A stretch of 64,000 nt of DNA from Durusdinium trenchii (GCA_963970005.1 CAXAMN010003914.1:101619-165618), one strand, 5' to 3'; positions 1 through 11,577 are shown, counted from the stretch's first letter. Program-made: numbers and translations. Notes: generated from the sequence alone by a model not told the origin.

Positions 1-110
1 GAGCAAGGACGCTACTAGGAGCAAAGGGCATTTCTACCATAGTAACACGGACGCTACTAGGGGCTCCTGGCCTTGCTACTAGAAGCGATTGGACGCGAAC
101 CAAACGTAGC
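1..110. repeat. dispersed repeat fragment with 'ggacgctactagg' motif
   Basis: The words ggacgctactagg and gctactagaagc occur here two or three times within 100 bases. Related words (gctactaggacc, aacaaggacgctat) come back near 57.0 kb and gctactagcaac near 36.1 kb, so this is the cut edge of a dispersed repeat family. No gene is visible in it. Confidence 0.4.
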
Positions 111-453
111 ACCGCCCGACCAACGGCCGAACGGACAGTGAGGTGGCGATGCCGAGATTGTCCTTGAAGGCGAGTGGGGCGAGCGGTGTTGGGCGAGACA
201 CGTCGCAAAAACAGATTGAATTGATAGATAGATTACGAATGATTATTGACGTTCAGGTCATATTAAGGTCTGAAATCAGAAAACCATGTGTTCGGCGGGA
301 ACGCTCTGAAGTGTGGCAGAGGGAAGATAGAGTGACGGTACAACTTCTTTGTGCCAGGAACAAAGCAAGAACAGCACAGGCTCAACTGTAAACCTTTGAG
401 CAATCACCCGCTAAGAACACAAAACCTGCGTCGTGGCCCGCGCGATGCGACGG

Positions 454-531
454 CAAAACCGAGAAAACCAAGAAAACCAGAAAACCGAGAAAACCGAGAA
501 AACTAGAAAACCGAGAAAACTCAGAAAACCG
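454..531. repeat. GAAAAC minisatellite (8-9 bp period)
   Basis: About nine copies of gaaaacCGA-like units in tandem, with units of 8 or 9 bases. The core GAAAAC is the reverse complement of the GTTTTC core of the block at 628-878, so the two blocks can pair. The open frames here on both strands are repeat translations (Lys/Asn/Glu or Phe/Ser/Arg runs) and are not genes. Confidence 0.8.
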
Positions 532-627
532 TTCTCGCGTTTTGCCGTGTGGAAGTTTTCTCCAGTTTTCTTACGTTTTCTTGCTTGTCTTGTCTTTGAG
601 CGTGAAAGCGAGAAAAGCAAGAAAACG

Positions 628-878
628 GGTTTCGCCGTTTACCCGTTTTCGCCGTTTTCGCCGCTTTCGTCGTTTTCGCCGTTTTCATCGTTTTCGCCGT
701 TTTCGTCGTTTTCGCCGTTTTCCGTTTTCGTCGTTTTCGCCGTTTTCGCCACTTTCGTCGTTTTCGCCGTTTTCGCGTTTTCGCAGTTTTCGCCGTTTGC
801 ACGTTTTTGTCGTTTTCGCCGTTTTCGTGGTTTTCGCGCAGTCGTCGTTTTCGTGGTCTTCGCCACTTTCGAAGGTTT
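628..878. repeat. CGTTTTCGC 9-bp minisatellite
   Basis: About 25 tandem copies of a 9-base unit close to CCGTTTTCG, with point variants CTTTCG, TTTTCA and GTCG. The period of 9 keeps one frame open on each strand, which makes several 60-220 codon spurious frames. It is in inverse orientation to the GAAAAC block about 100 bases upstream. The same unit recurs at 3234-3345. Confidence 0.85.
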
Positions 879-879
879 T

Positions 880-2700
880 CAACTCAAAAGAGGCCCAACA
901 ACAGGATGTGGCAGGAGGCTGTCCAACCTTGGATGTCTCTTATATATATATATATGTAGCTCCCCCCCCAAAGATCTACCTTGTTTGCCTGTTGCATGCC
1001 TGTTTGAGTGATATTTTCAGATATCAAATGAACCTTTCGGACAATTTCACTGATTTCAGAGAACAAACTGAGCACAATTTTGACCATATTGTGGTCTTTG
1101 ACTGGGTGTTAGTTAAATCATTGATGGGTTCTAACTGTTTTGTATCACCGGCGCCTATGATGATTTTATTGTCCTTGTGCTTTTCAGTAAAGTTTAAAAA
1201 TTAAACGATTGGTCATATAGATTTCATAAAGAAAATGACATGAACATTGCTATGATCAAACTCTGGTAGTTCATCCTGCTTATGAACTGGAATTCTTAAA
1301 AATGTTATGGGTTGTTGCGTCACCTTATATTTTTTGACTTAACCAGTTATAAGGCTCTACAAACAAAATTTGTTTATGCACCTTTTAAAGCTACTGACCT
1401 GTGTAACTCGATCCAGAAAATTTTGATCTGATCATGCAGGGGTTTTGTTTTTCAACTTGCTTACATATTCCGGGGTTGTCCCATTCATCCACCACCTCTG
1501 TTGGTTCGTTTTCTAGTTTTGGAATTTCAGTTAAGTAATTATATCAAAATATGTACTTATTGGTTGGAAATTGGTTGATTTGTTTGTCAGTCTCCACTTG
1601 CCTATGCCTTCTTCAAAGTTCAATATTCCAGTCTGATATGATTTTATAACATGATTTGGTTCACCCATCACTCTAGTCAAACCGTCTGCATGGATCCTGA
1701 AGGCATCACTCTCCACTGAATAGACCTTAATATTATTTTCTGAAAAAATGATTACGCTGCATTCATTGAAAAGTTATGATATTGAAGAAGCAGCTCTTTT
1801 ATATCTCTAGGCCCATTGAAAAAATTCATTTCGATTGGTTGTGTTTAAGATGCAATAGGTACTGTGTGTTTGTTTCTTCTTCTTTTTTCTATTTCTTGTT
1901 GTATGGCACAAACCCTTCCTCCAAACTCCCTCTGGTAATGGCAAGCCTCCCTCAAAGTGTGAAACTGTAACTTCTGTGCGGTGTTGCGATGTTTCCTATT
2001 TTCTTTTTGTCATCTTTAGTAAGATCGGTTTCCCATAGTTCATTAACAATCTGGTCATAATTGACCTAATGAATGAATGAATGAACGAATGAATGAATGA
2101 AGGAGTTTTGTAACAATTTCTTTTCGTTGTTTGCTTCCAATAGTTTTCTTAAACACTTACCATATATTAAGTTATACTTCTTATTGAACAACATGTGATG
2201 CCTTCACTTCCACCGTATACAATGTAAAACTAGATATTTTGCTAAAATGTCAATGTCATCCCTGTAATGTTCCAACTATCAAACTCATAAAAGCCGGTAT
2301 GAATTTAGTCTGTGTAAATGCCCATGTAAAGGCTTTAGCCCTGTGAATCTCTATCAGTTTTGTTGTATCAGTGTTTTACTCAAAAAATAAACTGATGGGA
2401 CTATAGTCCTACAATGTTTTTATCAAAATGACCTGATGGGACTATAGTCGTGTCATACTTTGATATATTTGTGTCATGTCTTATTGCGTGATGACCCTTG
2501 AGATGCTGACTGCATGTTGGTTCCAGGAAAGTACGCGTACAAACGCTTTGTACGCGTACATGGCTCAAAACAACAAAACAAAGAAACAAGATTGAGCACA
2601 ACTCTTGTCAGGAATCTTGGCTTGATGCAGCCAATGCACATTACACAAGTTGGATGACCTGGGTCTCAAAAAAGGACACCCCAAGCCAAGATTCATTTGT
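880..2700. other. AT-rich stretch without a gene
   Basis: Base composition drops sharply to AT-rich, with (TA)n at about 940-955. A tetranucleotide run (GAAT)n lies at about 2068-2101. The 16-base word tgatgggactatagtc, itself holding the palindrome gactatagtc, is repeated about 42 bases apart near 2393 and 2435. Open frames are short and unconvincing on both strands. Confidence 0.6.
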
Positions 2701-2702
2701 AA

Positions 2703-2819
2703 GCGTACTGTGCGCACAATAGTCCAACCAAGAAACCAAGAACCAAGATTCATTTTCATAGGTCTGTGCAATCTTGGTTCTTGGTTTCTTGGTTTGACCA
2801 TTGTATGCGTACAGTACGC
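2703..2819. repeat. large fold-back hairpin, 25-bp perfect core stem
   Basis: Bases 2726-2750 and 2770-2794 are perfect reverse complements (25 of 25) around a 19-base loop. The pairing continues outward imperfectly: 2703-2725 (gcgtactgtgcgcacaatag...) pairs with 2795-2819 (...acaatggtc reversed) with a few mismatches and a 2-base gap. Total arm length is about 48 bases. It could be a MITE-like fold-back element or a hairpin RNA source. No target duplication is obvious. Confidence 0.8.
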
Positions 2820-2960
2820 TCCCTTGCAACCAATGATGTGCAGTGAGCGTCACAAAAGTTAGCGTACAGTAAACATGGACCATTGTACGCGTACAGTACG
2901 CGTACTTCCCTGCAACCAATGATGTGCAGTGAGCATCTCAACAGTTAGCATACAATAAGA
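2796..2960 (+). repeat. tandem duplication, 82-bp unit
   Basis: Two copies of an approximately 82-base unit begin with gaccattgta at 2796 and 2878. Each carries a gcgtacagtacgc palindrome and then gcaaccaatgatgtgcagtgagc. The copies differ by point changes and a small insertion. The first copy overlaps the right arm of the hairpin upstream, so the hairpin arm and the duplication share sequence. Confidence 0.75.
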
Positions 2961-3233
2961 CATGTGTATATATATATATTTACATGGTACTCCCCTTTCA
3001 ATAAATTGATGGATGAGCATCCACAACCGTGAAGCAAATAAAAATGGTCGATCTTTGGGGGGGTATCATTTATATATATATTATATATATATACACCCTA
3101 TAAGTCCAAGCACTAGTTTTATAATAGTCGTTGTGACAACCACCATTCCCGAATCATCAACATCAAGACAACAACCTCCAATCCCAGATCAATCTCGGGC
3201 ATGCTTTTCTGACTCCACTCCAACAGGCTCTTA

Positions 3234-3345
3234 CTTTCGTTTTCGCGTTTTCGCCGTTTTCGCGTTTTTTGCCGTTTTCGCCGTGTTCGCGTTTTTTGCC
3301 GTTTTCGCCGTTTTCGCGTTTTCGCGGTTTTCGCGTTTTCGCCTG
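3234..3345. repeat. second CGTTTTCGC minisatellite
   Basis: Same 9-base family as 628-878 and in the same orientation. It is mixed with 6-base steps (gttttcgcgttttcgc) and T-run expansions (cgttttttgcc). The Phe-Arg or Lys-Arg-Glu-Asn frames through it are repeat artefacts. Confidence 0.8.
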
Positions 3346-3429
3346 GCCTGCGCCTGCATCACCGGGGGCCGAGACACACGTTTCGTATGCACAGCACCCG
3401 GTGGCCCGGCCGCCCCCCTTAACTTCCAG

Positions 3430-3653
3430 AGAATCAGGATGTGGACCTGCAGCGGCTGCCACAGCAAGCAAGGGCACGGGGCCTTTACTTGGTGGGGGCC
3501 GGGCTTCAAGAAGACTGGGGCATGGATGAACACGGCCAATCGAAAAGTGATACCCACAGCCCAGAGCTTTGGGCCATTTGCCCGTACGGAATGGGCCGGC
3601 TCAAGGCTGCACTCGAATTCCTGGTGCTGCTGAACCCGAGGGAGGCGCACTGA
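3430..3653 (+). CDS. candidate terminal exon, unknown protein
   Basis: A frame opens just after an acceptor-like pyrimidine tract ending in cttccag at 3429 and runs to TGA at 3651-3653. The same frame has a stop a few codons upstream of the acceptor, as expected if the exon begins there. The 74-residue product is well mixed, with segments LYLVGAGLQEDWG, DTHSPELWAICPYGMGRL and ALEFLVLLN. GC content rises against the surrounding DNA. No family was recognised. The preceding exon is not found, because the upstream DNA is minisatellite. It could be the 3' end of a gene or a stranded gene fragment. Confidence 0.45.
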
Positions 3654-3916
3654 AGGGTGAAGCGAGAAAACACCGCATCACTTTTCTGGACTCGACCTGT
3701 CAGAAGTCGAACAGAAATTAGAATAATTAGAATTGCTGTAGCCTGTTGTGCATGGAGGGCTCTGGACTCGTTTCACTTCTTCGGCGCCCTCAGATCATCC
3801 CGGACGCCACGGCTGCCCGCCAGCCAACACTGCTGCCGCCACAGAAACCTGCACCGTCCTCGGGCCAGCGGCACCTGCATCTGCACAGACCCACCCGATG
3901 GCTCAGGAACATGCAG

Positions 3917-3945
3917 GTCGGCGGACCTTGGTCTTGGATTTGGAT
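3917..3945 (+). other. possible fragment with LVLDLD (HAD phosphatase-like) motif
   Basis: After an acceptor-like cag at 3916 the frame reads RRTLVLDLD (LVLDLD at 3928-3945). This is the start of the catalytic DxDx(T/V) motif of FCP1/SCP-type CTD phosphatases, usually TLVLDLDETL. Here reading continues as AARHG, without the expected E-T-L. If the exon ended at 3945, the next bases are GCTGCT, a possible GC donor, but no ETLVH continuation was found in the next few hundred bases. It is a short match and could be chance. Confidence 0.2.
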
Positions 3946-4368
3946 GCTGCTCGGCACGGCGTTTGGCGGAGAGGTGGGTGTTCCCTAACAGCAGGACGTT
4001 GCGAAGCTCCCAACCCCCATGGTGGTGGACTGGACAGGTGGTGAGCTCTTGTTCTTGAAGAAGCTTGGGCAAGCCAGGGGTTCGGCGCGTGCCAACTCTC
4101 AAAACTATAGGCACCTAGTCAAGAGTCGAGTAGCGGTGTGCAAGAGACACTACGCCAAAAACCTTCTTGGGGGATGTAAGCAAAGGGTTGTCCAAACCCA
4201 ATTAATGGGATGGGGGTCTCGTTCCCTCATTCCCCCCTTAAACTGATTCGTACGCATTTGCATCAAGAAGAACGAGTTCTACACATCAGGAAAAACTCAA
4301 GAAGCATAATTACTATAAGAATCATATCAGCAAAGGATTCCGCTATATCCCGCTGTCCCTCGGTCCAG

Positions 4369-4464
4369 TGGTCCCTTTGGGCCCCTGGTCCCTTGGCCCT
4401 TTGGTCCACTGGTCCTTTTGATCATTTGTTCTTTGGTCCGCCGGTTCCTTGGTCCTGGTCTCTT
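4369..4464. repeat. TGGTCC-rich low-complexity repeat
   Basis: Some ten irregularly spaced copies of ggtcc/ggtccctt in about 100 bases (ggtccagtggtccctttgggcccc...). The spacing is 8-14 bases and degenerate. No protein is suggested. Confidence 0.6.
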
Positions 4465-4469
4465 CTTGT

Positions 4470-6425
4470 AACATGATCCGTATTTGCGTCTCTTAGTACT
4501 TTGCTCCCCTACAAGGGCCCCCTTGTCAATGTACGCTGCTTGCAATGGCCAGTGTCCTAGACGCGTTGCTGTTGTAGCCCCCCCCTGGTGTGCCACCAAA
4601 TCTGCACAACATATTCATATTTCCTGGCCTGCCACGAAGTTAAACTTGTAAGCGGATATAAGCGGAACTCTTGTGGCAAGTTAACGGGTGCCTTTTATGG
4701 GCCACCGTAAATTGACACCAGGAAGGCGCTGTTGTAGGCCACACAAAGAACTTAGATCAATAAGGTGGTCGCCATTTGAGGGTGCAATTTGGACGGAAGC
4801 TTTTTAAGGCTTTAAGATGTTTTTTTTGACTGTTGTAATGGTAAACGCATATTGTTTGTTTCCCGGAGGCTTCTTTAGCTTTAGGTCCACGTCGCTCACG
4901 GAGGTTTTATTTTCATGTCACAAAATATTAGACTAATATTAGACAATATTAGACATTATTAGACTACAAATGATAGAAACGCATTCTGAAACAAGCCGCT
5001 ACAGAAGCCAAGCGATCAGTCATTGAATGCCCGAAAGGATTGCGATTACCAACAACGCACACACACAATCAAAAGACTAGCCCGAGCAGGTCAAATACTG
5101 TATGTATACACATATGCCATCATAATGCCCAAAACGGTGGTCCCCCCTTTCCGAAGCAAGGGCTTCAAGGGCCCCGTTGCTGCTTTTCGCACGCAGCTCG
5201 CGTCCTGCAAGGCAAAGACACATAGATAAGATAAGGAACCACATTTATCCAACGTTTGTTGTTATTTAAGGTCGACAATCTTCGAATTGACGTACAGTAA
5301 CTCAATTGGTTTCTTGACAGACCAGCCCACCAAGCACCAGTGGGACAATGCATAACAAGACTCATGCTGCACCGAAGGAGACACTGGTTCACTGTCACTG
5401 CCAGCAGGGTGCCTTGCCTGGGCGAGGGGCCCCTAGTGCGCAGATTTTGACAACACACTTGCCCAGGTTTCGACCAGTTTTTGCCATTGTCTGGTCATGT
5501 CGAGAAAGATGACATTGTGTTGATATTTATCATGTTGTATCTTTGGCCAGCCTCGGTTCTGCACGGGACAGACAGTGGCCATCGGGGGGGAGGCCACATC
5601 CTGAAATCCAGATCGAGTTGGAGAATGGAGAGCCAAAGGCCAGAGCTTCTCGAGATGTTGACATAATCAGGTCAACAAGCTTGCTTGCTTTCAAACATGC
5701 TCGGAGCTTCTGAGGCAGTCTTGAGGGCAAAAGTCTTTGCCTTGGACTCAGTTCGCCTTGGTTCGAGTGGGCTTTGGTGTCGCAGGATCCGCAGAACGAC
5801 CAAGGCAGCCACATTGGCACAAGTGGTTTTCCAATCCCTCCAGCCACCGCAAGTTGCAGAGGGCATTTCAACCAGGTCATGACCCGTTGTTATCGTTGTT
5901 GGAGGTGTTTGTTCGTCGTTTTTCCATCAGTTCGTGCACCGCCCTTGTCGTTGGAAGAGGTGGGACGTGGCTCCACCAGCTCCCGAGGTCAGGCCGTTCG
6001 CCCGGCGACTTCTGCTCCTGGCTGCTGCACGCTTCGAAGCCGGGGAAGCCCAGCCCGGGGGGGCCGACCGGTGCCGGTAAAGAGCATGGACGACAGGGAC
6101 GGCCAAAGACAAGGGAATCGTAGATGGGGAGGTCACATGAAACGGACATCGTAGGTGGGTGCGGTGAAAAGGACGCCATCTAAGGGTCTAAAGCATCGAA
6201 TGCGTGTTCAACATGATTCAATGGGGATCCACAGCAGCCGTTTTGAGGACTCAAGGCAAATCGCTCGCTGCCCCGTTGATGCCAGTGGAGCTTAGATCCG
6301 ATGGGCACGGAACCTCCAAGCTATGACTTTCGACAGTGCCTCGGCACAAGAAGAAGAACAGTACATCACAGGACGTACGAGAAGCAAAAGCGAGTTCTTA
6401 GGCCCACTTGGCTTTGAACCTGGGA
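4470..6425. other. gene-poor stretch
   Basis: No exon could be supported. Overlapping open frames of 60-128 codons occur on both strands at 5530-6180, and neither strand wins on composition. A minus-strand frame at 5672-5866 (containing ANVAALVVLRILRHQS) and a + frame at 5774-6154 are the most protein-like, but they exclude each other. An imperfect run of ttagacaatatt/ttagacta words lies at 4928-4964. Confidence 0.4.
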
Positions 6426-6426
6426 G

Positions 6427-9412
6427 TTGGACATCATCCATCCCTCTATCCCTCTATATACTGTAACAGTTCCTCCCTGCCGTGCAAGGTTGCTGAGCTT
6501 AAAGCCGGGTGCGAGTAGTTCTTCGCCCGAGTTCTTTGGTCCCATCACCGTGGCCCGGGTGCCGGGGAAGCACCGTGGCCTCGTGTGCGCACGTGCGGTG
6601 CGCCGCGGCGAGCTGCTCTTCGCGAACCGGGCCCTGGCGGTGGCCGAGACGCGGAGCTTGCCAGAGGCGGCGGACGCGGAGCTGGGCGGGGTAGTGTGGA
6701 GGGTTGGTTTCTTCCACTAAGAACCTTGTGTTCTCTTGGTATACTTTTGGTCTTGGGGAGATGGAGGTGGGGAACAAGGGGTAGTTTTTGGGTATAGGAT
6801 ATCATAGGCTACAGGCCCTACAGGCTGTAGGAGGAGGCTCATGGAGAATGAGTGGGGTACTGTTGGTCACGCGGTTCGTTGGTTGGTTCCTCCTTCGATG
6901 AGGTCACATGTCAGAAGCTCCGTTCCTGCTCAGAGTGGGACTTTGGCGCATTCTTCTTGCTGTCGGATGGCCTCCACACGCCACACGAGCTGCCCAAACT
7001 GCCACAGGTGCCAAGGGAAGAGGTAGAGAACATGGACCAAAGAGCGCGGGATGTGAAGAAAGAACGTGTGAAGGCCATCCTCTCTGCCAATGCTCATGAG
7101 CTGGATACTTCGGGTGGCCAACTCTCGGCCATTTTTCTGGTGGCGTCTTTGGTGAATCATTCGTGTCGCCCGAGTGCTGCTCGCGTCTTCCTGGGTGACA
7201 TGATGTTTGTCCGTGCCGCACGTGATCTGAATGCCGGAGATGAGATCACCGATGGATACATCTCCGTGCTGCAGCCCGCTCTGGAGCGCCGCCGGGCCAT
7301 CCGCGAGAGGTACGGCTTCGAGCTGTGCGAGGATCGGATCTTGGTGGAAGAACACCTCTTTTCAAAGGCGTGGACGTTGCATGAGTTGGACTTTGTAGGA
7401 GTCAGGAGGTTTCACAGAGCTGGAGAACCAGCTAGGATACAGAATCAAGAGCCACTATTCCATAATCCTGTAATTGTTTTTGAAGCATCACAGGCTGCAG
7501 TGACGGAGCTCCTTGAGAAGATTGACAATGCGAACTCCTTGGAAGATTTCTCAGAGATTCTGGAGGTGAGGCAAGGGCTACCGGTGTCAGGTTCTCCTTG
7601 ACTCTTGCTTAGCCTGGCATGTCCTGGTATCGATCCTGCTTACGGCTTTCCAGCCTGGTGGTCAAAACTTCGCCATTCATCCCTTCTTCATGTCTTGGGC
7701 GGTGTATGAATCGCCACGAGCCGATGAAGATGCTTGAACACTTACTGTATCCTGTTCATGAAGCTGTAGCCTTCGTCCCCCAAAATGGTGCTTTTCGATT
7801 CGTAGCAGAGCCCTATCCGATAGCCATCGATAGCCCTGTGGCCCGATCCATCCAATTTCCTCAACCCCAGGTGAGAGATTGAAATAACCCCGCGCTCAGC
7901 AGTTTAGTATTGGCATGCACCTTAACACTACGAATGCATTCCTTCCCCAGAAAACGATAAGAGTAATACAAAACCGATAACAATGATTATACCTGCGCAT
8001 CTCATGGGTTTCAACCTGTCCCATTAACAATAGATGGGTAATGAACATGGAAGAGTTGACTATCCTCTTCCTACACCCCCCTGCTGAAGGAAGAGGTGAG
8101 AACCTAGCTTTCAAATCTCACTTTCCATTCAGTAACCGCACTGACTGGGCTGTTTGGTCCATATGCTGCCAGTACATGAACCACGAAGATGGCAACCTGC
8201 AGAGATGTCCGAAACGAGAACACAACGATAACGAAAACGATAAGGAAATGTAGCAAAAAACACGCCTGGTGGGCAAGTACCCAATTGACTATTTTCCTTA
8301 TATAGACCTTTTCAAGGGCAGAAGTGTGCGGCGCAGTAGTCTTGTTTAGATGTTATATATATTTATATCTGATCTTTTCGACTGCCATGTCTTTACCACC
8401 AAAGATGCTTTCACATGCATGGAAACCTGCTAATTTGACGCTTCTTGTGCGCAAAGAGCCCAACACCTGAGAAAGCGATAAGAGTCAAGAGTTGAAACAC
8501 CGATAACATGATTTCGAGGCATTGCAAAAGACACGTTCTTTTTTCAATAACCCAAGTGTCCTTTGCTGAACTGAGAGCTGATCGATCGCCAGGAGACTCA
8601 ACGCTTCGTGTCCCGCCAGCTTCGCTCGCTGAGCGACTGCACGGCCGAGAGCGCGACGTGTGTGACAGCTGCCCAGCGATTGGGCTGCGGGCTCGAACGG
8701 CTTTTGCTAGGAGGGTTGGTGATGCCAGTGCAGGTGGGGATGTGAGGGGAAATTATGGAAATGAGGGGAAATAGTCGATTGTCGGCAGGGAGGGCCGCCA
8801 GTGGAACTATCATGAATTCATGATACCATGATGTGCCATGATGCACCATGTGCAGCATTGGAAAGACACGAGGTGGGAATGGCAACGATCCTCTCCCATA
8901 TGGGCCGCCATGCAGAAGCAGCGAAAGGCTACTGCCGCTGTTGCTGGTTGATGGAAGAGTTGGCGCCGCACAATGCTTACCATGCCAAGTGGGCGGTTGA
9001 GGCCCTAGTTGAAGCAGCCAAGGCTTCTTTGCCACTGGGCGATTATGCTGCCTATGCGCAACACGTTCTGAACGGTCATTGTGGACCTGGTGCGCTGGAA
9101 GTCTTCCTGGGCACCTCCAAATCTATTCTGAAAGGCTTGAACGACCCAAAGGCCTGCAGCCATCTTTGCCCTGGTGAGGTCCACATCTCCTGTGGGATCT
9201 CCCAATCTTCAGATCTCGAATTACAAGTGGATCTCCCACTCTCCTTGAAAGTCTCAGACTTGGAGATCTCTGCCTGTGGTTTCCTCGTCGATTTATGGCT
9301 CAAACCTTTAGGCCATTTCCTCCTGGCCCTTCCCCGCACCGTGGACCCTGACAGCGCCACCGTCCGCCTCCACGCACGCCGGCTCCGGGCCCGCTTCGCA
9401 CGACCTGGCTGA
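6427..9412 (+). CDS. SET-domain lysine methyltransferase (SMYD-like) with TPR-like and CS-like C-terminus
   Basis: Six exons joined in phase 0 are readable: up to 6690, 6903-7367, 7494-7565, 7721-7870, 8578-8733 and 8873-9412 (TGA). Exon 1 holds the N-terminal SET strand (ITVARVPGKHRGLVCARAV). Exon 2 holds the catalytic core, with the NHSC motif in VNHSCRPSA and GDEITDGYI, the counterpart of the usual GEEI..Y. Together these bind S-adenosylmethionine and the target lysine. Exons 5-6 read as helical repeats (TILSHMGRHAEAAKGY...AKWAVEALVEAAKA) like the TPR tail of SMYD proteins. The last 80 residues (VDLPLSLKVSDLEI...LALPRTVDPDSATVRL) resemble a CS/p23-type beta fold. The exon 2 donor is GC; the others are GT. 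No MYND zinc finger and no secure start codon were seen, so a 5' exon is probably missing. The SET assignment is firm. That the CS-like part belongs to the same protein is inferred from the open frame. Confidence 0.65.
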
Positions 9413-9837
9413 GCGCGGCCGGAGCGGAGCTGTTCTCCTCGGTTCGAGTGGAGCGCGAAGGAAGGGCCTCGGCCCATGAGTTCGGCGGAAGGGCCTAGGT
9501 GGCCAAGCTTTTCATAGGCTTTTCCTGGGTGGACCCTCAAGCCGCGGAGATGAGGGGCGACATCGAAGAGAAATGGAGAACCGTTGCTGAAGCAAACATC
9601 GGCGCGCCATCTTTGGTACACGTGCAGAGAAGAACGATCAAGGCCAATCAAGGCCGCAGCAACAGAGAAAGAACTGCTGGTGGCAGAATTGCTGTACACG
9701 TGGCCTGTGCAGATACTCGCCCGAGAAACAGAAGTCGGGAGCGCTTGTGTTCATGTCGGCCGTGCTGTTGGACTTGCGTTCTCTTCGTCTCACTCATGTC
9801 ATGGGTGTATTGGGTACTAGTTAGTTCACCGAGTTGA

Positions 9838-10422
9838 TCACCCATGAGGTGGAAGTTCATCGCCATCTCCACGTCTTGGCTTCTTAGAACTTGCCAACTT
9901 CTCACCCAAATAGGAGCCCTGCTGCTGTTGCTGGGCCGATTTCCTGGGCTTTCTTTGTGCAATGCCTTCCCGTGGAAAGCTTGGCTCAAAACTCGGGGCC
10001 GAGGAAGGGCCAGAGGGCCTTAGTGGCCCTGCTTTGTGCAGAGGCTTGTTCTGTGTTTGCGTTCGTGGTGAGCCGGAACGCAGACGAGAGGCCACGCACC
10101 AATGAGCTGAAACATGCTGGAACTAAATTTGGCTATGACAGTGACAAAACGCTCATGTCCTCCGGAAGAGTGCTGGGTCAGTAAGGGAAACATCGAATCC
10201 ATCCAGCGTGATATTCTGGGCAGATTCCTGAAGCTCAGGAGCAGTTTCGCGGCCCCTGTTTGACTTCATGGTCATGCCGGCCAGTTTGTCCAAATCTTCC
10301 TTAAGTGGCCCCGGGACTTTTTCCGGGGCGTGTGCTGGGTGGTTTTCGTTTCGATTCTTGATTGCATCCCGGGCAGTAGAAGACCAATCATATAACATGC
10401 GGTTTTCGCCCATGCGTCGCAT
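9838..10422 (-). CDS. possible minus-strand two-exon gene, unknown
   Basis: On the minus strand a frame starts with ATG at 10422 and reads about 80 residues of polar sequence (APEKVPGPLKEDLDKLAGM, ITLDGFDVSLTDPALFRR), ending near 10180. A second minus frame reads about 85 residues and ends at 9838 with a Lys/Arg/Gln-rich tail (RKPRKSAQQQQQGSYLGEK). An acceptor-like tttcag lies just before the second part. An intron of roughly 80 bases would join them. No family was recognised. All firm genes here are on the + strand, so this could be accidental. Confidence 0.3.
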
Positions 10423-10639
10423 GCGTCAAGTGCGCACCATACTGCCGTCCTTGTGCCACGACCCGCAAGGTGGTTCAGCGCATTTGGAATTTTGTGTCAA
10501 GGCACAGGCCTGGTTTTCTAGTTTCCTGTTGCAACCCGCTCAAAGTGACAGTGAGAATGGATTCCCTCAAAAGTGGATTGTACAAACTCCTCTCCCAGAG
10601 GCTGCATGTCGAACACTTGAAGATTGCGCATACTTTTCT

Positions 10640-10975
10640 AGTCCTTGCATATATATATATAGATATAGATACACACAATATACACATATTAAATCTTGAT
10701 ATCTATTTATAGTTGATTTGAGGGGGGCTGAAGAGATCTCCCCTCAAAGTTACGATTGCGTGACAGCGGAGGAAAAAACTGATCTTCACCGGCATCGTGG
10801 CTGGTGGCGTTTACTACTATGTGAAGGTCATGCCCTCAGGGACATGATTCCCTATTATATACATACATATCATACATAATCACACACACATCAATATACA
10901 CACTGTATAACAAAACATAACACGCATATATTATATAACATATGTATATATAAATATAGATCCATTTTTCGAGTT
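10640..10975. repeat. AT-rich microsatellite cluster
   Basis: Runs of (TA)n, gatata/cacaca and tatata words with interspersed CA steps, separated by about 150 bases of normal composition. No coding sequence was seen. Confidence 0.6.
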
Positions 10976-11499
10976 TATAACCCTCTCTACATTTTAACCA
11001 GGATGTCATTCTCTAGGGCACCAAGATTCAACAAATCTTCAGCCTCAGATCCGAGACCCTCAAAGCAGCCCCCGAGACGACTCAGACCCGTTGGACACGA
11101 GGAACATGAGGATTCACCCTTGGACGACTGAGGTGAAGTTGCCGAAAATCCAGGCAGATCTCTTTGATTCACTGCTGAAGGAACTCACTGAAGGCACCCA
11201 AGGGATCGGGGATATTCCGGTGGGACTTATTCACCGGATATATATAGTGTCAGGGGAGTCGAAATTAGGACACATGTTGATTCACGGGTGCACGTGGCAA
11301 GTAGATGTGAGACACCTGGAAGAAGCTTTTGCGACATTTTTGAGATCAGATTCTTGATGCGACAGCTTCCCGCCCGAGGTGCCTCTGCCTCCAATGGCCA
11401 GGCGCCATGCTCGATCGACATGTGCTCATGCCACTTTTCCGCCCGTCGCTCGCGAATCGGCGGCCGTTGCCGCAACGATCGCCCCGGTGCTTTCTTCAG

Positions 11500-11577
11500 G
11501 TGGAAGAGCAGCAGAGAAGAGTGAGCTTCCAGAAGCATCAGGAGGTTTCAGACAGCTATGCGCACCTTGGCCGATGA
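11500..11577 (+). CDS. candidate last exon, charged coiled-coil tail
   Basis: An acceptor-like tttcttcag at 11499 is followed by a 25-codon frame (VEEQQRRVSFQKHQEVSDSY, then AHLGR) ending in TGA at 11575-11577. The heptad-like charged composition suggests a coiled-coil C-terminus. The upstream exon was not identified: the same DNA upstream is open in two other + frames and one minus frame. Confidence 0.35.
   Translation: MEEQQRRVSFQKHQEVSDSYAHLGR

Noticed and set aside
411..882. Several 60-220 codon open frames on both strands
   Set aside because: They run through the 9-bp minisatellite, whose period keeps frames open. The proteins are simple Phe/Arg/Ser or Lys/Asn/Thr repeats.
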